Shown piece by piece: positions 33,834 through 42,191 of a stretch of DNA of 45,827 nucleotides; positions within the stretch are counted from its first letter, which is position 1; the number at the start of each line of letters is the position of its first letter. The DNA comes from Bacteroidota bacterium. Lineage in GTDB: Bacteria; Bacteroidota; Bacteroidia; Chitinophagales; Chitinophagaceae. A program made the translations under genes and the position numbers. The notes under the pieces are model-generated. The model was not told the origin of the DNA and made no database searches. It saw only the letters and a list, made by a program, of their open reading frames with translations. Location: assembly GCA_023423835.1 (NCBI GenBank), contig JAFAEW010000012.1, positions 1-45,827 of the forward strand, given 5' to 3'.

Positions 33834-34394
33834 ATGTTTAAAAGACACCGTTTCTACTTTTTGCTGCTTATCTTATTTTTATCCGCCTGTACTAAACAAG
33901 AGACATTTAACATGCGCTCCGGTACACAAGGCGGCTCAGAGAACCTTACCTCAACACAAAAATCGCTGATTAAAATCGACCTTGACTGTGAAGACGACAG
34001 TTATGTGATCAGAAACGGCGGTCGATCAATGGTAAAGTACAAGTTTACCGTGGAAAACGATACCTGCTACTTTTCTAACGTGCTGTTTCTTTTGCAAAAG
34101 AATGACAAAGAAATTGAGTTAGAAAAGCCAAGATTATTTATTGATAATAAACCCGTGCCTGCCACCGCAACCATTTTCAATGACAGCATTAATCTCGTTG
34201 CACGGCATCCGGCTAAGAATAAATATGGTCCGGGAGAGCATTTGCTGGAACTGCGATTTATCAGTTTTGGAGAACAGGGAGATTCCTATCACATCGATCT
34301 GATGGAAAATAATCTCAGGTTTGTTGACCGGAACCGGTTTTTCGTGCCGGTTGAGAATACACCGCTGATCGGTCCCGCAATGATCTTTAAATGA
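33834..34394 (+). CDS. Hypothetical lipoprotein
   Basis: I do not recognise this 186-residue protein. It starts with a lipoprotein signal (lipobox LSACTKQ, Cys at about residue 19) and continues with a probable beta-sandwich: VKYKFTVENDTCYFSNVLFLLQK, KPRLFIDNKPVPATATIFNDSINLVARH and GEHLLELRFISFGEQGDSYHIDLMENNLRFV. The pattern is that of an immunoglobulin-like fold. It is expected to sit at a membrane or on the surface. It is divergent from pdeM and its stop lies one base from the stop of the small convergent gene. Confidence 0.72.
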   Translation: MFKRHRFYFLLLILFLSACTKQETFNMRSGTQGGSENLTSTQKSLIKIDLDCEDDSYVIRNGGRSMVKYKFTVENDTCYFSNVLFLLQKNDKEIELEKPRLFIDNKPVPATATIFNDSINLVARHPAKNKYGPGEHLLELRFISFGEQGDSYHIDLMENNLRFVDRNRFFVPVENTPLIGPAMIFK

Positions 34395-34395
34395 G

Positions 34396-34653
34396 CTACG
34401 AAAACTGAAATTTATGATCAGGAAAGAGCAGGCTCAACTGTTCGCATAAATTAATGTAGGTGATGGGGAAGTTGTATTTAAATTCCCCTTCGCACTGCCA
34501 GACATTCGGACCGGATTGCACGAAGGTGATTTCATTTCCAATCTCAAACGGGCAATTTATAAATTCAACAATCATAGTATCACTGATCTGAAATGCATTA
34601 TACAGCACATACGCCGTGCATATCTCATCTGCATGTTTAAACTGAAAGATCAT
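34396..34653 (-). CDS. Small hypothetical protein
   Basis: An 85-residue reading frame with an ATG start, no signal peptide and no domain I recognise. It reads MIFQFKHADEICTAYVLYNA ... NCPFEIGNEITFVQSGPNVWQCEGEFKYN. It is plausible as a gene because it fills the gap exactly up to the neighbouring stop and because no longer frame crosses it. No promoter or ribosome site could be assigned, and it could be spurious. Confidence 0.5.
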   Translation of the reverse strand: MIFQFKHADEICTAYVLYNAFQISDTMIVEFINCPFEIGNEITFVQSGPNVWQCEGEFKYNFPITYINLCEQLSLLFPDHKFQFS

Positions 34654-34772
34654 AATCTGGAGGTACGGAAAGTGGACTTCAGTTAAATTAGATTCCTTCG
34701 TAATGTACGGAATATGATGCCACTTCCAATTCTATTGCAGGAATATTAACTAAATTTAGATGAATGATTTGA

Positions 34773-34802
34773 TTGTTTTTCAATTTTCATGACTTACCTT
34801 TG
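34773..34802 (+). promoter_or_regulatory. Bacteroidota promoter of the RNA-binding protein gene
   Basis: TTG at 34773-34775, a 19-base spacer, then TACCTTTG at 34795-34802: an exact fit to the Bacteroidota -33/-7 consensus. Transcription should start near 34808, leaving an AT-rich leader of roughly 125 bases before the ATG at 34932. Confidence 0.75.
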
Positions 34803-34931
34803 CCTTGTTAATTTGAGTTGTTAGAGCAATCGGTAATTATTGAATATTCTGCTAAGTCATAATCAGCTTTTAGTTAGTCACTGTTACACTGCTATTCTCT
34901 CAAGTATTTTTAATTTTTTTTATCGTTAAGT

Positions 34932-35213
34932 ATGAACATTTATGTTTCAAATTTAAGTTTCGCCGTTCAGGACGAAGACTTAAGAGGTTTTTTTGCAGAA
35001 TACGGAGAAGTTTCTTCTGCAAAAGTTATTATGGACAAATTTACCAACCGTAGCCGTGGCTTTGGTTTCGTAGAAATGTCAGATAACGAATCAGCCAAAA
35101 AAGCAATTCAGGAATTAGACGGCGCTACAGTTGATGGCCGTGTAATTAAAGTAAACGAAGCAAGACCAAAAGAAGACAGACCTAAAAAGTCTTTCTCAAA
35201 CAATCGTTGGTAA
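34932..35213 (+). CDS. RRM-type RNA-binding protein
   Basis: A 93-residue single RNA-recognition-motif protein, with RNP2 (IYVSNLSF) at residues 3-10, RNP1 (RGFGFVEM) at about 43-50 and a basic tail (KEDRPKKSFSNNRW). Such small RRM proteins bind single-stranded RNA and are often cold-induced or highly expressed in Bacteroidota and cyanobacteria. The gene is monocistronic, with a consensus promoter, a long AT-rich leader and a strong terminator. That layout suggests high, leader-controlled expression, which is an inference. Confidence 0.93.
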   Translation: MNIYVSNLSFAVQDEDLRGFFAEYGEVSSAKVIMDKFTNRSRGFGFVEMSDNESAKKAIQELDGATVDGRVIKVNEARPKEDRPKKSFSNNRW

Positions 35214-35236
35214 TATCAGTACTAAGTTTATTATCG

Positions 35237-35266
35237 AAAAAGAGGAGCCTTAAACTCCTCTTTTTT
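35237..35266. terminator. Bidirectional terminator between RRM gene and clpB
   Basis: AAAAAGAGGAG and CTCCTCTTTTT form an 11-base stem around a seven-base loop, with T runs on both strands. It serves the RRM gene (24 bases after its stop) and probably clpB on the opposite strand. Confidence 0.88.
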
Positions 35267-35310
35267 ATTTTATTTCAATGAAAACGCCTGCGACATCCAA
35301 TCAGTCTTTC

Positions 35311-37917
35311 CTAAACATATTCCGGTGATTCATTCCTGAATACAACTGTATTGTCGAAAACATCTACCAAAACAGGCTTCGTTTTGTCGATATCACCGGC
35401 CAGAATCCTTTTACTAAGCTGATTTATGATCTGTTTTTGAATCAAACGCTTCAACGGTCTCGCCCCAAACTGTGGATCATATCCATTTTCAGCCAGGTAT
35501 TCGAGCGCATAATCGCTGAATTTCAATTCGATGCCACTTTGCGCCACCAGTCGCTTCAAGCTGTTTAACTGAATATTAATAATGCCTTTGATCTCCTTAC
35601 GCATCAATGGGCGGAACATAATGATTTCATCCACGCGGTTTAAGAATTCCGGACGAATGGTTTGCCTCAATAGCGCCATCACGTCGTTTCTCGCCCTGTC
35701 TGTAATGTCCTCCACATTCTTTTCGTTCACCTTTTCAAATGCTTCCTGGATGAGTAAGCTACCAATATTGCTCGTCATGATGATGATGGTATTTTTAAAA
35801 TTCACCACCCGGCCTTTATTGTCGGTCAACCTTCCATCATCAAGAACCTGCAGAAGTATATTCCATACGTCCGGATTTGCCTTCTCGATCTCATCGAGCA
35901 AAACAACGCTATAAGGCTTCCTTCTCACCGCTTCGGTCAGCTGTCCTCCTTCTTCAAAGCCGACATAGCCCGGAGGCGCACCTATGAGTCTTGAAACAGT
36001 GTGTTTTTCCTGATACTCGCTCATATCTATTCGCGTCATCATGCTTTCATCATCAAACAGATATTCTGCTAAAGCCTTTGCCAGTTCCGTTTTTCCGACA
36101 CCGGTTGTTCCGAGAAAAATGAATGAGCCGATTGGCTTCTTCGGATCCTGCAATCCTGCCCGGCTTCTCCTGATGGCGTCGGCAACCGCTGTTATGGCCT
36201 CGTCCTGTCCCACAACGCGTTCATGCAAATGATCTTCCAGTAACAGGAGCTTCGTCTTTTCGCTTTGCATCATTTTAGAAACCGGAATTCCCGTTGCACG
36301 CGCTACAGTTTCCGCAATATCTTCCGCATCTATTTCTTCTTTCATCAGGCGTTTGTCGGGCGAGTCTTGCAGCTGCCGGCTCAGTTCATCGATGAGTTTT
36401 TCCTTTTCTTTGATCTTTCCATACCTAATCTCTGCCACCTGTCCGTAATCGCCATTTCTTTCTGCCTGATCGGCCTGCAATTTCAATTCTTCAATGTCAG
36501 CCTTTGCCGTCTGCACTTTTTCAACCAGTCCCTTTTCTTCCTGCCACTTTGCTTTGAAAGTATCTCTGGTTACCGCCAGGTTGGCGATCTCAATATTCAA
36601 TTCCTTCAGCTTTGCCTCATCATTCTCTCTTTTGATCGCTTCCCGTTCAATTTCCAACTGACGAATCTGCCGTTCCAGCTTATCAAGCTCTTCCGGCATT
36701 GAATTCATTTCCAGCCGAAGTTTTGCTGCACTTTCATCGACAAGATCGATTGCTTTATCCGGCAAATATCTTTCTGTTATATATCGGTTTGACAATTCAA
36801 CTGCAGCAATGATCGCTTCGTCCTTTATCCGTACATGATGATGGGTTTCGTACCTGTCTTTCAATCCTCTTAAGATGGAAATTGCATCTTCCACAGACGG
36901 CTCATCGATCATTACCTTTTGAAACCTCCGTTCCAATGCTTTATCCTTTTCAAAGAATCGCTGGTATTCATTCAGGGTGGTAGCTCCGATAGCCCTTAAT
37001 TCACCACGAGCCAGTGCTGGCTTCAGGATGTTGGCGGCATCCATCGCTCCTTCACCTCCGCCGGCTCCTACCAGTGTGTGAATCTCATCGATAAACAGGA
37101 TGATTTCTCCCTCACTTGAACTTACTTCTTTTATAACACTCTTAAGCCGTTCTTCAAATTCACCCTTATACTTGGCTCCGGCAATGAGTTGTCCCATATC
37201 CAGGGCATAAATTACCTTCGATTTCAGATTTTCAGGCACATCGCCATTCATAATTCTGATTGCCAATCCTTCCACAATCGCGGTTTTACCGACACCCGGC
37301 TCGCCCACGAGGATCGGATTATTTTTACTTCTCCGGGAAAGAATATGAAGGGTTCGACGAATCTCTTCATCGCGTCCGATCACCGGATCGAGTTTGCCTT
37401 TTTGCGCCATCTCATTTAAATTCTTTGCATACTTATTCAATGCATTGAATTGTGTTTCCTGTGTTTGTGACTTCACGGTTTCGCCTTTGCGCAAATCTTT
37501 GATGGAGGCGGTTAATCCCGCTTCCGTAAGGCCGGCGTCTTTAAGTAATTTGGCCGTAGAGTCATTACCTTGAAGAATTGCAAGCAGTAGTTGTTCGGGT
37601 GTTACAAATTCATCTCCGAATTTCTGGATCACAGCACCGGCACGAAGAATCACATTGTTGGCCTCTCTTCCAATCATTTGAGCAGGCTCGCCACTGGTTG
37701 TGGGAAGCTTGTCAATCTGCTCGTTCAACTTGTTTTCCAGAAGATTTACGGTCACGTTATTCCGCTTCAATAAGTAATCTATCGGAGAATCTTCAAGGTC
37801 AAGTAACGCCTTTAAAATATGCTCGGTTTCAATATTCGGATTCTTTTGGTTAAAAGCAATCTGCTGCGCCTTTTGAATCGCTTCAGCCGCTTTTACCGTA
37901 AAATTGTTAAGATTCAT
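35311..37917 (-). CDS. clpB: Chaperone ClpB (Hsp100 disaggregase)
   Basis: An 868-residue two-ring AAA+ ATPase that pulls proteins out of aggregates with the DnaK system. The N-terminal Clp repeats run from about residue 1 to 145. AAA-1 has Walker A GEPGVGKT (205-212) and IDEIHTLVGAG. A long coiled middle domain with many Glu/Lys heptads (about 405-520) is the ClpB hallmark. AAA-2 has GTTGVGKTELAKALAEYLF, DMSEYQEKHTVSRLIGAPPGYVG and LLDEIEKA. The length is standard. It is transcribed alone; 196 bases separate it from the adenosyltransferase gene upstream. I could not place a heat-shock promoter. Confidence 0.97.
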   Translation of the reverse strand: MNLNNFTVKAAEAIQKAQQIAFNQKNPNIETEHILKALLDLEDSPIDYLLKRNNVTVNLLENKLNEQIDKLPTTSGEPAQMIGREANNVILRAGAVIQKFGDEFVTPEQLLLAILQGNDSTAKLLKDAGLTEAGLTASIKDLRKGETVKSQTQETQFNALNKYAKNLNEMAQKGKLDPVIGRDEEIRRTLHILSRRSKNNPILVGEPGVGKTAIVEGLAIRIMNGDVPENLKSKVIYALDMGQLIAGAKYKGEFEERLKSVIKEVSSSEGEIILFIDEIHTLVGAGGGEGAMDAANILKPALARGELRAIGATTLNEYQRFFEKDKALERRFQKVMIDEPSVEDAISILRGLKDRYETHHHVRIKDEAIIAAVELSNRYITERYLPDKAIDLVDESAAKLRLEMNSMPEELDKLERQIRQLEIEREAIKRENDEAKLKELNIEIANLAVTRDTFKAKWQEEKGLVEKVQTAKADIEELKLQADQAERNGDYGQVAEIRYGKIKEKEKLIDELSRQLQDSPDKRLMKEEIDAEDIAETVARATGIPVSKMMQSEKTKLLLLEDHLHERVVGQDEAITAVADAIRRSRAGLQDPKKPIGSFIFLGTTGVGKTELAKALAEYLFDDESMMTRIDMSEYQEKHTVSRLIGAPPGYVGFEEGGQLTEAVRRKPYSVVLLDEIEKANPDVWNILLQVLDDGRLTDNKGRVVNFKNTIIIMTSNIGSLLIQEAFEKVNEKNVEDITDRARNDVMALLRQTIRPEFLNRVDEIIMFRPLMRKEIKGIINIQLNSLKRLVAQSGIELKFSDYALEYLAENGYDPQFGARPLKRLIQKQIINQLSKRILAGDIDKTKPVLVDVFDNTVVFRNESPEYV

Positions 37918-38113
37918 ATTCGAAATATTTGTTTTTCAGATTTTTTATTTTCAAATATGATTGCAAATTGCAAACCAGAGGAAGGGAAAGGCAATTTTGT
38001 CGTATTTTTTCTAGCTCAAGTGTCTGAATGACAGGGCGATAAGAATTCTCACGTTACCGCTGATGAGTCTCCGAAAAATGCTGGTAGAATAACAATTGTG
38101 AAAGTTTTTTCTC

Positions 38114-38695
38114 TCAGGGCTGTTTCGTAACCCTTGCTTCCCAGCGGATCTCGGGTACCTGTAATTTGTGGGCCGCAAATCTGGCGAGAGTGAAAAGATA
38201 GTCGCTTAGGCGGTTGAGGTATTTAATTATGTCTGGTTCAACCTGCTCGTTGTTTGCCTGCATTCTTACGATTGCTCTTTCGCTTCTGCGGCAAACGCAT
38301 CTTGCAATATGAATGTTGGAAACGACGGCATTTCCACCCGGCAGAATAAAAAAGCGAATGGGTTCTAACTGTCCTGTCATTTCATCAATCTCCTTTTCGA
38401 GAAAGGAAATATCGGTTTCACTCAGGTCGGGTAGGGCCATTTTAGTATCTTTTTCAGGATCACAGGCGAGGGAAGATCCAATGGTGAAAAGTCGATCCTG
38501 AATCTCTTTGATTTTTTCAGCGGGATAAAATTCTTTCACCAGATCGCCCACCAAACCGAGGTACGAGTTGAGCTCATCAACACTTCCGTATCCCTCAATT
38601 CTGAAATCACTTTTAAGCACTTTCGTTCCACCGATCAGGCTCGTTTTTCCGAGGTCACCGGTTTTTGTATAGATCTTTCCAGCCATAACATCCAT
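38114..38695 (-). CDS. Cob(I)alamin adenosyltransferase, PduO type
   Basis: A 193-residue ATP:corrinoid adenosyltransferase making adenosylcobalamin. N-terminal KIYTKTGDLGKTSLIGG binds ATP. YGSVDELNSYLGLV, CRRSERAIVRM and LNRLSDYLFTLARFAAHKL are the other conserved parts of the trimeric PduO/MMAB family. Adenosylcobalamin is the cofactor of methylmalonyl-CoA mutase, whose B12-binding subunit is encoded at 31329. The ATG at 38695 has AAGGA eight bases upstream; MAGKIY at 38686 is an alternative. It follows the MacB-type ATPase gene by 72 bases on the same strand. Confidence 0.95.
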   Translation of the reverse strand: MDVMAGKIYTKTGDLGKTSLIGGTKVLKSDFRIEGYGSVDELNSYLGLVGDLVKEFYPAEKIKEIQDRLFTIGSSLACDPEKDTKMALPDLSETDISFLEKEIDEMTGQLEPIRFFILPGGNAVVSNIHIARCVCRRSERAIVRMQANNEQVEPDIIKYLNRLSDYLFTLARFAAHKLQVPEIRWEARVTKQP

Positions 38696-38767
38696 TTTTC
38701 AATTCCTTCAAAAATACAGAAATTGAAAAGACAGTTGTTTTGAAACCGGGAAAATCAAAAAGAATGA

Positions 38768-39475
38768 TCAGGAATTGATGGATGAAACGGTTTCTTTTTT
38801 ATTGTCGCTTTCGATCAAACCATCCCTTAAACGAACGATTCGCTTTGCGTATTCAGCAATATCCTCCTCGTGGGTAACCAAAACCACGGTATTGCCTGCT
38901 TCCTGAATACGGCCAAATATCTCCATCACTTCAATCGATGTCTTTGTATCAAGATTTCCGGTAGGTTCATCGGCAAGCAAGAGTGAAGGATTGTTAACGA
39001 TGGCCCTGGCAATCGCAACGCGCTGGATTTGACCACCACTCATTTCATTGGGTTTATGGTTACTTCTGTCGGCGAGCTGCACTTTGCTCAAAGCTTCCAT
39101 CGCTCTTTCTGTGCGTTCTTTCTTGCTGATTCCCGCATAGATAAGCGGTAAGGCCACATTTTCTGCAGCCGTTAATCTTGGAAGAAGATTAAATTGCTGA
39201 AACACGAAGCCGATTTCCACATTTCGCACCTCGGCAAGTTCATCATCCGACATCTGGCTCACATCCTTACCGTTTAAAATGTAATTGCCTGAAGTTGGTG
39301 TATCGAGGCAACCGAGAATATTCATCAGCGTACTTTTACCGCTTCCGCTCGGCCCCATGAGGGCTACATATTCGTTTTTGAAAATATCGAGGTTTATGCC
39401 TTTCAACACATCAAGTGAATTGTGACCCATGTAATAAGTCTTTCTGATATTTTCTAAATGAATTATTGATTTCAT
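38768..39475 (-). CDS. MacB/LolD-type ABC transporter ATP-binding protein
   Basis: A 235-residue ATPase with Walker A GPSGSGKST, LNGKDVSQMSDDELAEVRN, FVFQQFNLLPRLTAAENVALPLIYAG, signature MSGGQIQRVAIARAI and Walker B LLLADEPTGNLD. These are the hallmarks of the MacB/LolD/FtsE class that moves lipoproteins, toxins or drugs from the inner membrane. No MacB-like permease is adjacent. It sits between gatC (22 bases upstream) and the adenosyltransferase, and it ends with a Lys/Ser-rich tail. The transported substrate cannot be inferred here. Confidence 0.93.
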   Translation of the reverse strand: MKSIIHLENIRKTYYMGHNSLDVLKGINLDIFKNEYVALMGPSGSGKSTLMNILGCLDTPTSGNYILNGKDVSQMSDDELAEVRNVEIGFVFQQFNLLPRLTAAENVALPLIYAGISKKERTERAMEALSKVQLADRSNHKPNEMSGGQIQRVAIARAIVNNPSLLLADEPTGNLDTKTSIEVMEIFGRIQEAGNTVVLVTHEEDIAEYAKRIVRLRDGLIESDNKKETVSSINS

Positions 39476-39497
39476 TCGCGGTCACTATTTTTTAGTC

Positions 39498-39788
39498 TTA
39501 CTTCTTAATTACTTTTGGAACTGCAAAAAATTCGTCTTTTACCTGCGGAGCATTTTTCAATGCATCACTTACCTTAACCGTTCCCCCTACGACATCTTCT
39601 CGCAAACCGATCGCATTTCTTGCCATACTCATCGCTTTGATTTTTTCCTCCAACTCCGGCTCATTCAACTTTTCGACGAAATTTATCATTTTGGAAAGAT
39701 CAGCCTGAATTTCGGAGACTTCCGATTCTGAAAATGAAAGGCAGGAAAGTCGTTCCAATGTTTTGATCAAATTGCTGTCGACAGTCAT
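39498..39788 (-). CDS. gatC: Asp-tRNA(Asn)/Glu-tRNA(Gln) amidotransferase subunit C
   Basis: A 96-residue GatC, the small stabilising subunit of the GatCAB amidotransferase that makes Gln-tRNA or Asn-tRNA from misacylated tRNA. The pattern LIKTLERLSCLSFSESEVSEIQADLSKMINFVEKLNEP followed by LREDVV and NAPQVKDEFFAVPKVIKK is characteristic. gatA and gatB are not in the window. A TATTTTTG -7-like box ends only six bases before the start codon, so the transcript could be nearly leaderless. The MacB-type ATPase gene follows by 22 bases. Confidence 0.95.
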   Translation of the reverse strand: MTVDSNLIKTLERLSCLSFSESEVSEIQADLSKMINFVEKLNEPELEEKIKAMSMARNAIGLREDVVGGTVKVSDALKNAPQVKDEFFAVPKVIKK

Positions 39789-39966
39789 ATCAACAAAAAT
39801 AGTTTTTCAATTCCACAAGACGGCGAAAAATGTAGAAACGGTAAAAAGCAAACTTAAATAAGAAAAATTAAGGGATAGATGTCATTCTTTTTAATTGTGG
39901 TGGAAATCGGTTTTTTTGTCGCGGCAGTACATAGATTTCAACTTTTTCCATTAGGTTTGAATATGT

Positions 39967-41334
39967 ATGAAACAAAAGCCACTATCCATTTTTATTGTTG
40001 AAGATAACGCTGTTTATGGAGCCAGCCTGTGCCATTTTCTGTCGCTTAATCCCGACTATACGGTACAGCTTTTTCCAAATGCAACATCGTTTCTAAAATC
40101 AATTCACGAAAAGCCTGATATTGTAACCCTTGACTATTCGCTTCCTGATGCCACCGGCGAACAGCTGTTGAACGAGATCAAGTCTTATAATCCCGAAATC
40201 AAAGTCATTATCATTTCAGCGCAGGATGAAATAAAGGTTGCAATTGAACTTTTGAAAAAGGGAGCCGATGACTATATTGGCAAAGACACTGAAACCCAGG
40301 AACGGCTGTGGTTTTCAATAAACAAGTTACGCGAGAAGATTGTGTTGAAAAAGCAGGTGGAAAACCTCGAGCACGAAGTGCAGAAGAAATACAATTTTCA
40401 AAAAGCAATTATCGGAAACAGTCCTGCTATCAAAGAAGTTTTTTCACTAATGGAAAAAGCGGTCAACACCAATATCACCGTATCTCTCAGCGGAGAAACC
40501 GGCACAGGAAAAGAAGTCGTTGCAAAGGCTATTCATTTTAATTCTGCAAGACGAAAGTATCCGTTTGTGGCCATCAACGTTGCAGCTATTCCGGGTGAAC
40601 TGTTAGAAAGCGAAATGTTTGGTCATGAAAAAGGATCATTTACCGGAGCCACCGGGCGCCGCATGGGGAAATTCGAAGAGGCAGATAAGGGAACCCTATT
40701 TTTGGATGAGATCGGAGAGATGGATTTTAATATGCAGGCCAAACTGCTGAGGGTTTTGCAGGAGCAGGAACTTACCAGAGTGGGTGGAAACGAAAATATA
40801 AAGATCAATGTGAGGATCATCGTGGCTACAAACCGTGATCTGTTGAATGAGGTCAAAAAGGGCCGGTTCAGAGAAGATCTTTATTATCGGTTGTTAGGGC
40901 TTCCGATTCATTTGCCACCGCTCAGAGAAAGGGGAAACGATGTATTGCTCATCGCCAAAAGCTTTATCGAAAAATTTTGCGAAGAAAACAGACTGCAACG
41001 AAAAACGCTTTCGCAGGTCGCTAAGGATAAGCTGCTGACCTATTCCTTTCCGGGAAATATCCGTGAGTTGAAGTCATTGGTAGAATTAGGCTGTGTAATG
41101 AGTGAAACCGATGAGATTGATCTCAATCATCTGAAGCTGAACGGGCATTTTCAGATCGATCAGTTTAAAGAAGACCTGTCGTTGAAGGAAATGACCAACC
41201 GGTTGATTCAACAATATTTGCAGAAGCATAATAATGACGTCATTAAGGTGGCGTCGATACTGAAAATTGGGAAATCGACGATTTACAGGATGTTGAAAAA
41301 TAAGGAAATTGAGTTCAAACAAAAACACGTTTAA
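39967..41334 (+). CDS. Sigma-54-dependent response regulator (NtrC family)
   Basis: A 455-residue regulator. Receiver domain at residues 6-125, with Glu12/Asp13 and phosphoacceptor Asp56 (IVTLDYSLPD). A helical linker leads to the AAA+ domain (about 145-375), with Walker A GETGTGKE (176-183), loop GSFTGA (223-228, in place of the usual GAFTGA) and Walker B LFLDEIGEM. The C-terminal Fis-type helix-turn-helix is at about 415-450 (NNDVIKVASILKIGKSTIYRMLK). It should activate sigma-54 promoters after phosphorylation. The stop overlaps the HPt start by one base (TAATG). No sensor kinase is adjacent. A TAGGTTTG box lies 7 bases before the ATG. Confidence 0.95.
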   Translation: MKQKPLSIFIVEDNAVYGASLCHFLSLNPDYTVQLFPNATSFLKSIHEKPDIVTLDYSLPDATGEQLLNEIKSYNPEIKVIIISAQDEIKVAIELLKKGADDYIGKDTETQERLWFSINKLREKIVLKKQVENLEHEVQKKYNFQKAIIGNSPAIKEVFSLMEKAVNTNITVSLSGETGTGKEVVAKAIHFNSARRKYPFVAINVAAIPGELLESEMFGHEKGSFTGATGRRMGKFEEADKGTLFLDEIGEMDFNMQAKLLRVLQEQELTRVGGNENIKINVRIIVATNRDLLNEVKKGRFREDLYYRLLGLPIHLPPLRERGNDVLLIAKSFIEKFCEENRLQRKTLSQVAKDKLLTYSFPGNIRELKSLVELGCVMSETDEIDLNHLKLNGHFQIDQFKEDLSLKEMTNRLIQQYLQKHNNDVIKVASILKIGKSTIYRMLKNKEIEFKQKHV

Positions 41335-41678
41335 TGCAAGACCGATCCTACAACCTAAATCTGATAACAAATACCACCAACGACAATGAATTCATCAGGC
41401 AGATACTCAGTTTGTTTGAAGAACAATCTCTAATCAATCTTCAGCAATTAGAAGTTTCATGTAAAAATAGTGACTGGGAAACGGTCTTTTTTATTGCTCA
41501 TAAACTAAAGTCGAGCCTGGTATTATTTCAGATTGACCCCGCGATTGAAGCGATAAAATTTATTGAATTTCATGCTAAACAACGATCGCAACCGCTAAAA
41601 ATCGCTGAAAGGATTGCAGAGCTAGAGACGATTGTACATAATGTGATCAGGCAGATGAAAAGCGACCATCAGTTGTAA
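41334..41678 (+). CDS. HPt-domain phosphotransfer protein
   Basis: This 114-residue all-helical protein contains FFIAHKLKSSLVLF, the histidine phosphotransfer motif with His56. HPt proteins pass phosphate between hybrid kinases and response regulators. Its ATG overlaps the stop of the response regulator by one base, so the two are translationally coupled and likely work in one phosphorelay. No hybrid kinase gene is near. The terminator of the convergent sigma operon begins in its stop codon. Confidence 0.85.
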   Translation: MQDRSYNLNLITNTTNDNEFIRQILSLFEEQSLINLQQLEVSCKNSDWETVFFIAHKLKSSLVLFQIDPAIEAIKFIEFHAKQRSQPLKIAERIAELETIVHNVIRQMKSDHQL

Positions 41679-41709
41679 AAAAAAAGGCCTGCTCTGAACA
41701 GAGCTGGCC
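41677..41709 (-). terminator. Terminator of the ECF sigma operon
   Basis: On the minus strand GGCC-A-GCTCTG, a two-base loop, CAGAGC-A-GGCC (one mismatch in the stem) is followed by a run of nine or more T. It lies about 40 bases after the stop of the small exported protein gene. Only the minus strand has the T run. Confidence 0.88.
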
Positions 41710-41749
41710 GTTGCTAACCTATGAAAAACACCTAGTTTAATTTCTTTTA

Positions 41750-42178
41750 TTAATTTTTCGGGCGCTTTTGAGGAGGTGGCCTCAAGTTACCCTGTCTTTT
41801 TATCTTCCTTGTTTGAAGTTCCTTTTTCAGCATATCCCTCAGATTCTTTTCTGAGACAAAGACCTTGTTAACTCTGTAATCTGAATGTAGAACTTTATTA
41901 AAATTGTTTTTGTACTTTCTTTTAATGTTTACGATACTCTCTTCATAAGCTACTTCATCGTTGGCGTGTACTTTTTTTGCCTGCCTTACTTCTTCATAAT
42001 AATCGTCGTATAAAGGCCAAAACTTTTTTGCTTCCTCAGGAGTCAGATTCAATTCCCTTGCCATGTAGGCCTTCTTAATATCCTCTATCTTACCACCGTC
42101 ATTTTCATCATTAGTCTGGCCGGCACAAAAATAACTATGAAACACGAATAAAGAAATAAATATAAATATTTTTTTCAT
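41750..42178 (-). CDS. Small exported protein, Spy/CpxP-like
   Basis: A 142-residue protein with a signal peptide (MKKIFIFISLFVFHSYFCAG). A helical, charged domain carries MARELNLTPEEAKKFWPLYDDYYEEVRQAKK, then KRKYKNNFNKVL, and a very basic Arg/Pro/Lys-rich tail. The LTPEEAxxFWPxYxxY pattern is common in periplasmic Spy/CpxP-like proteins of Bacteroidota next to ECF sigma genes. I start it at 42178, where the signal peptide begins; the frame extends to 42235, overlapping the previous gene. It is the last gene of the sigma operon. A role in envelope stress is inferred from context. Confidence 0.75.
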   Translation of the reverse strand: MKKIFIFISLFVFHSYFCAGQTNDENDGGKIEDIKKAYMARELNLTPEEAKKFWPLYDDYYEEVRQAKKVHANDEVAYEESIVNIKRKYKNNFNKVLHSDYRVNKVFVSEKNLRDMLKKELQTRKIKRQGNLRPPPQKRPKN

Positions 42179-42191
42179 CTTTAATTCACTT

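Noticed and set aside
36265..36702. 145-codon open frame antisense to the clpB middle domain
   Set aside because: The Phe/Leu-rich translation is the mirror of Glu/Lys-rich coiled-coil codons, not a membrane protein.
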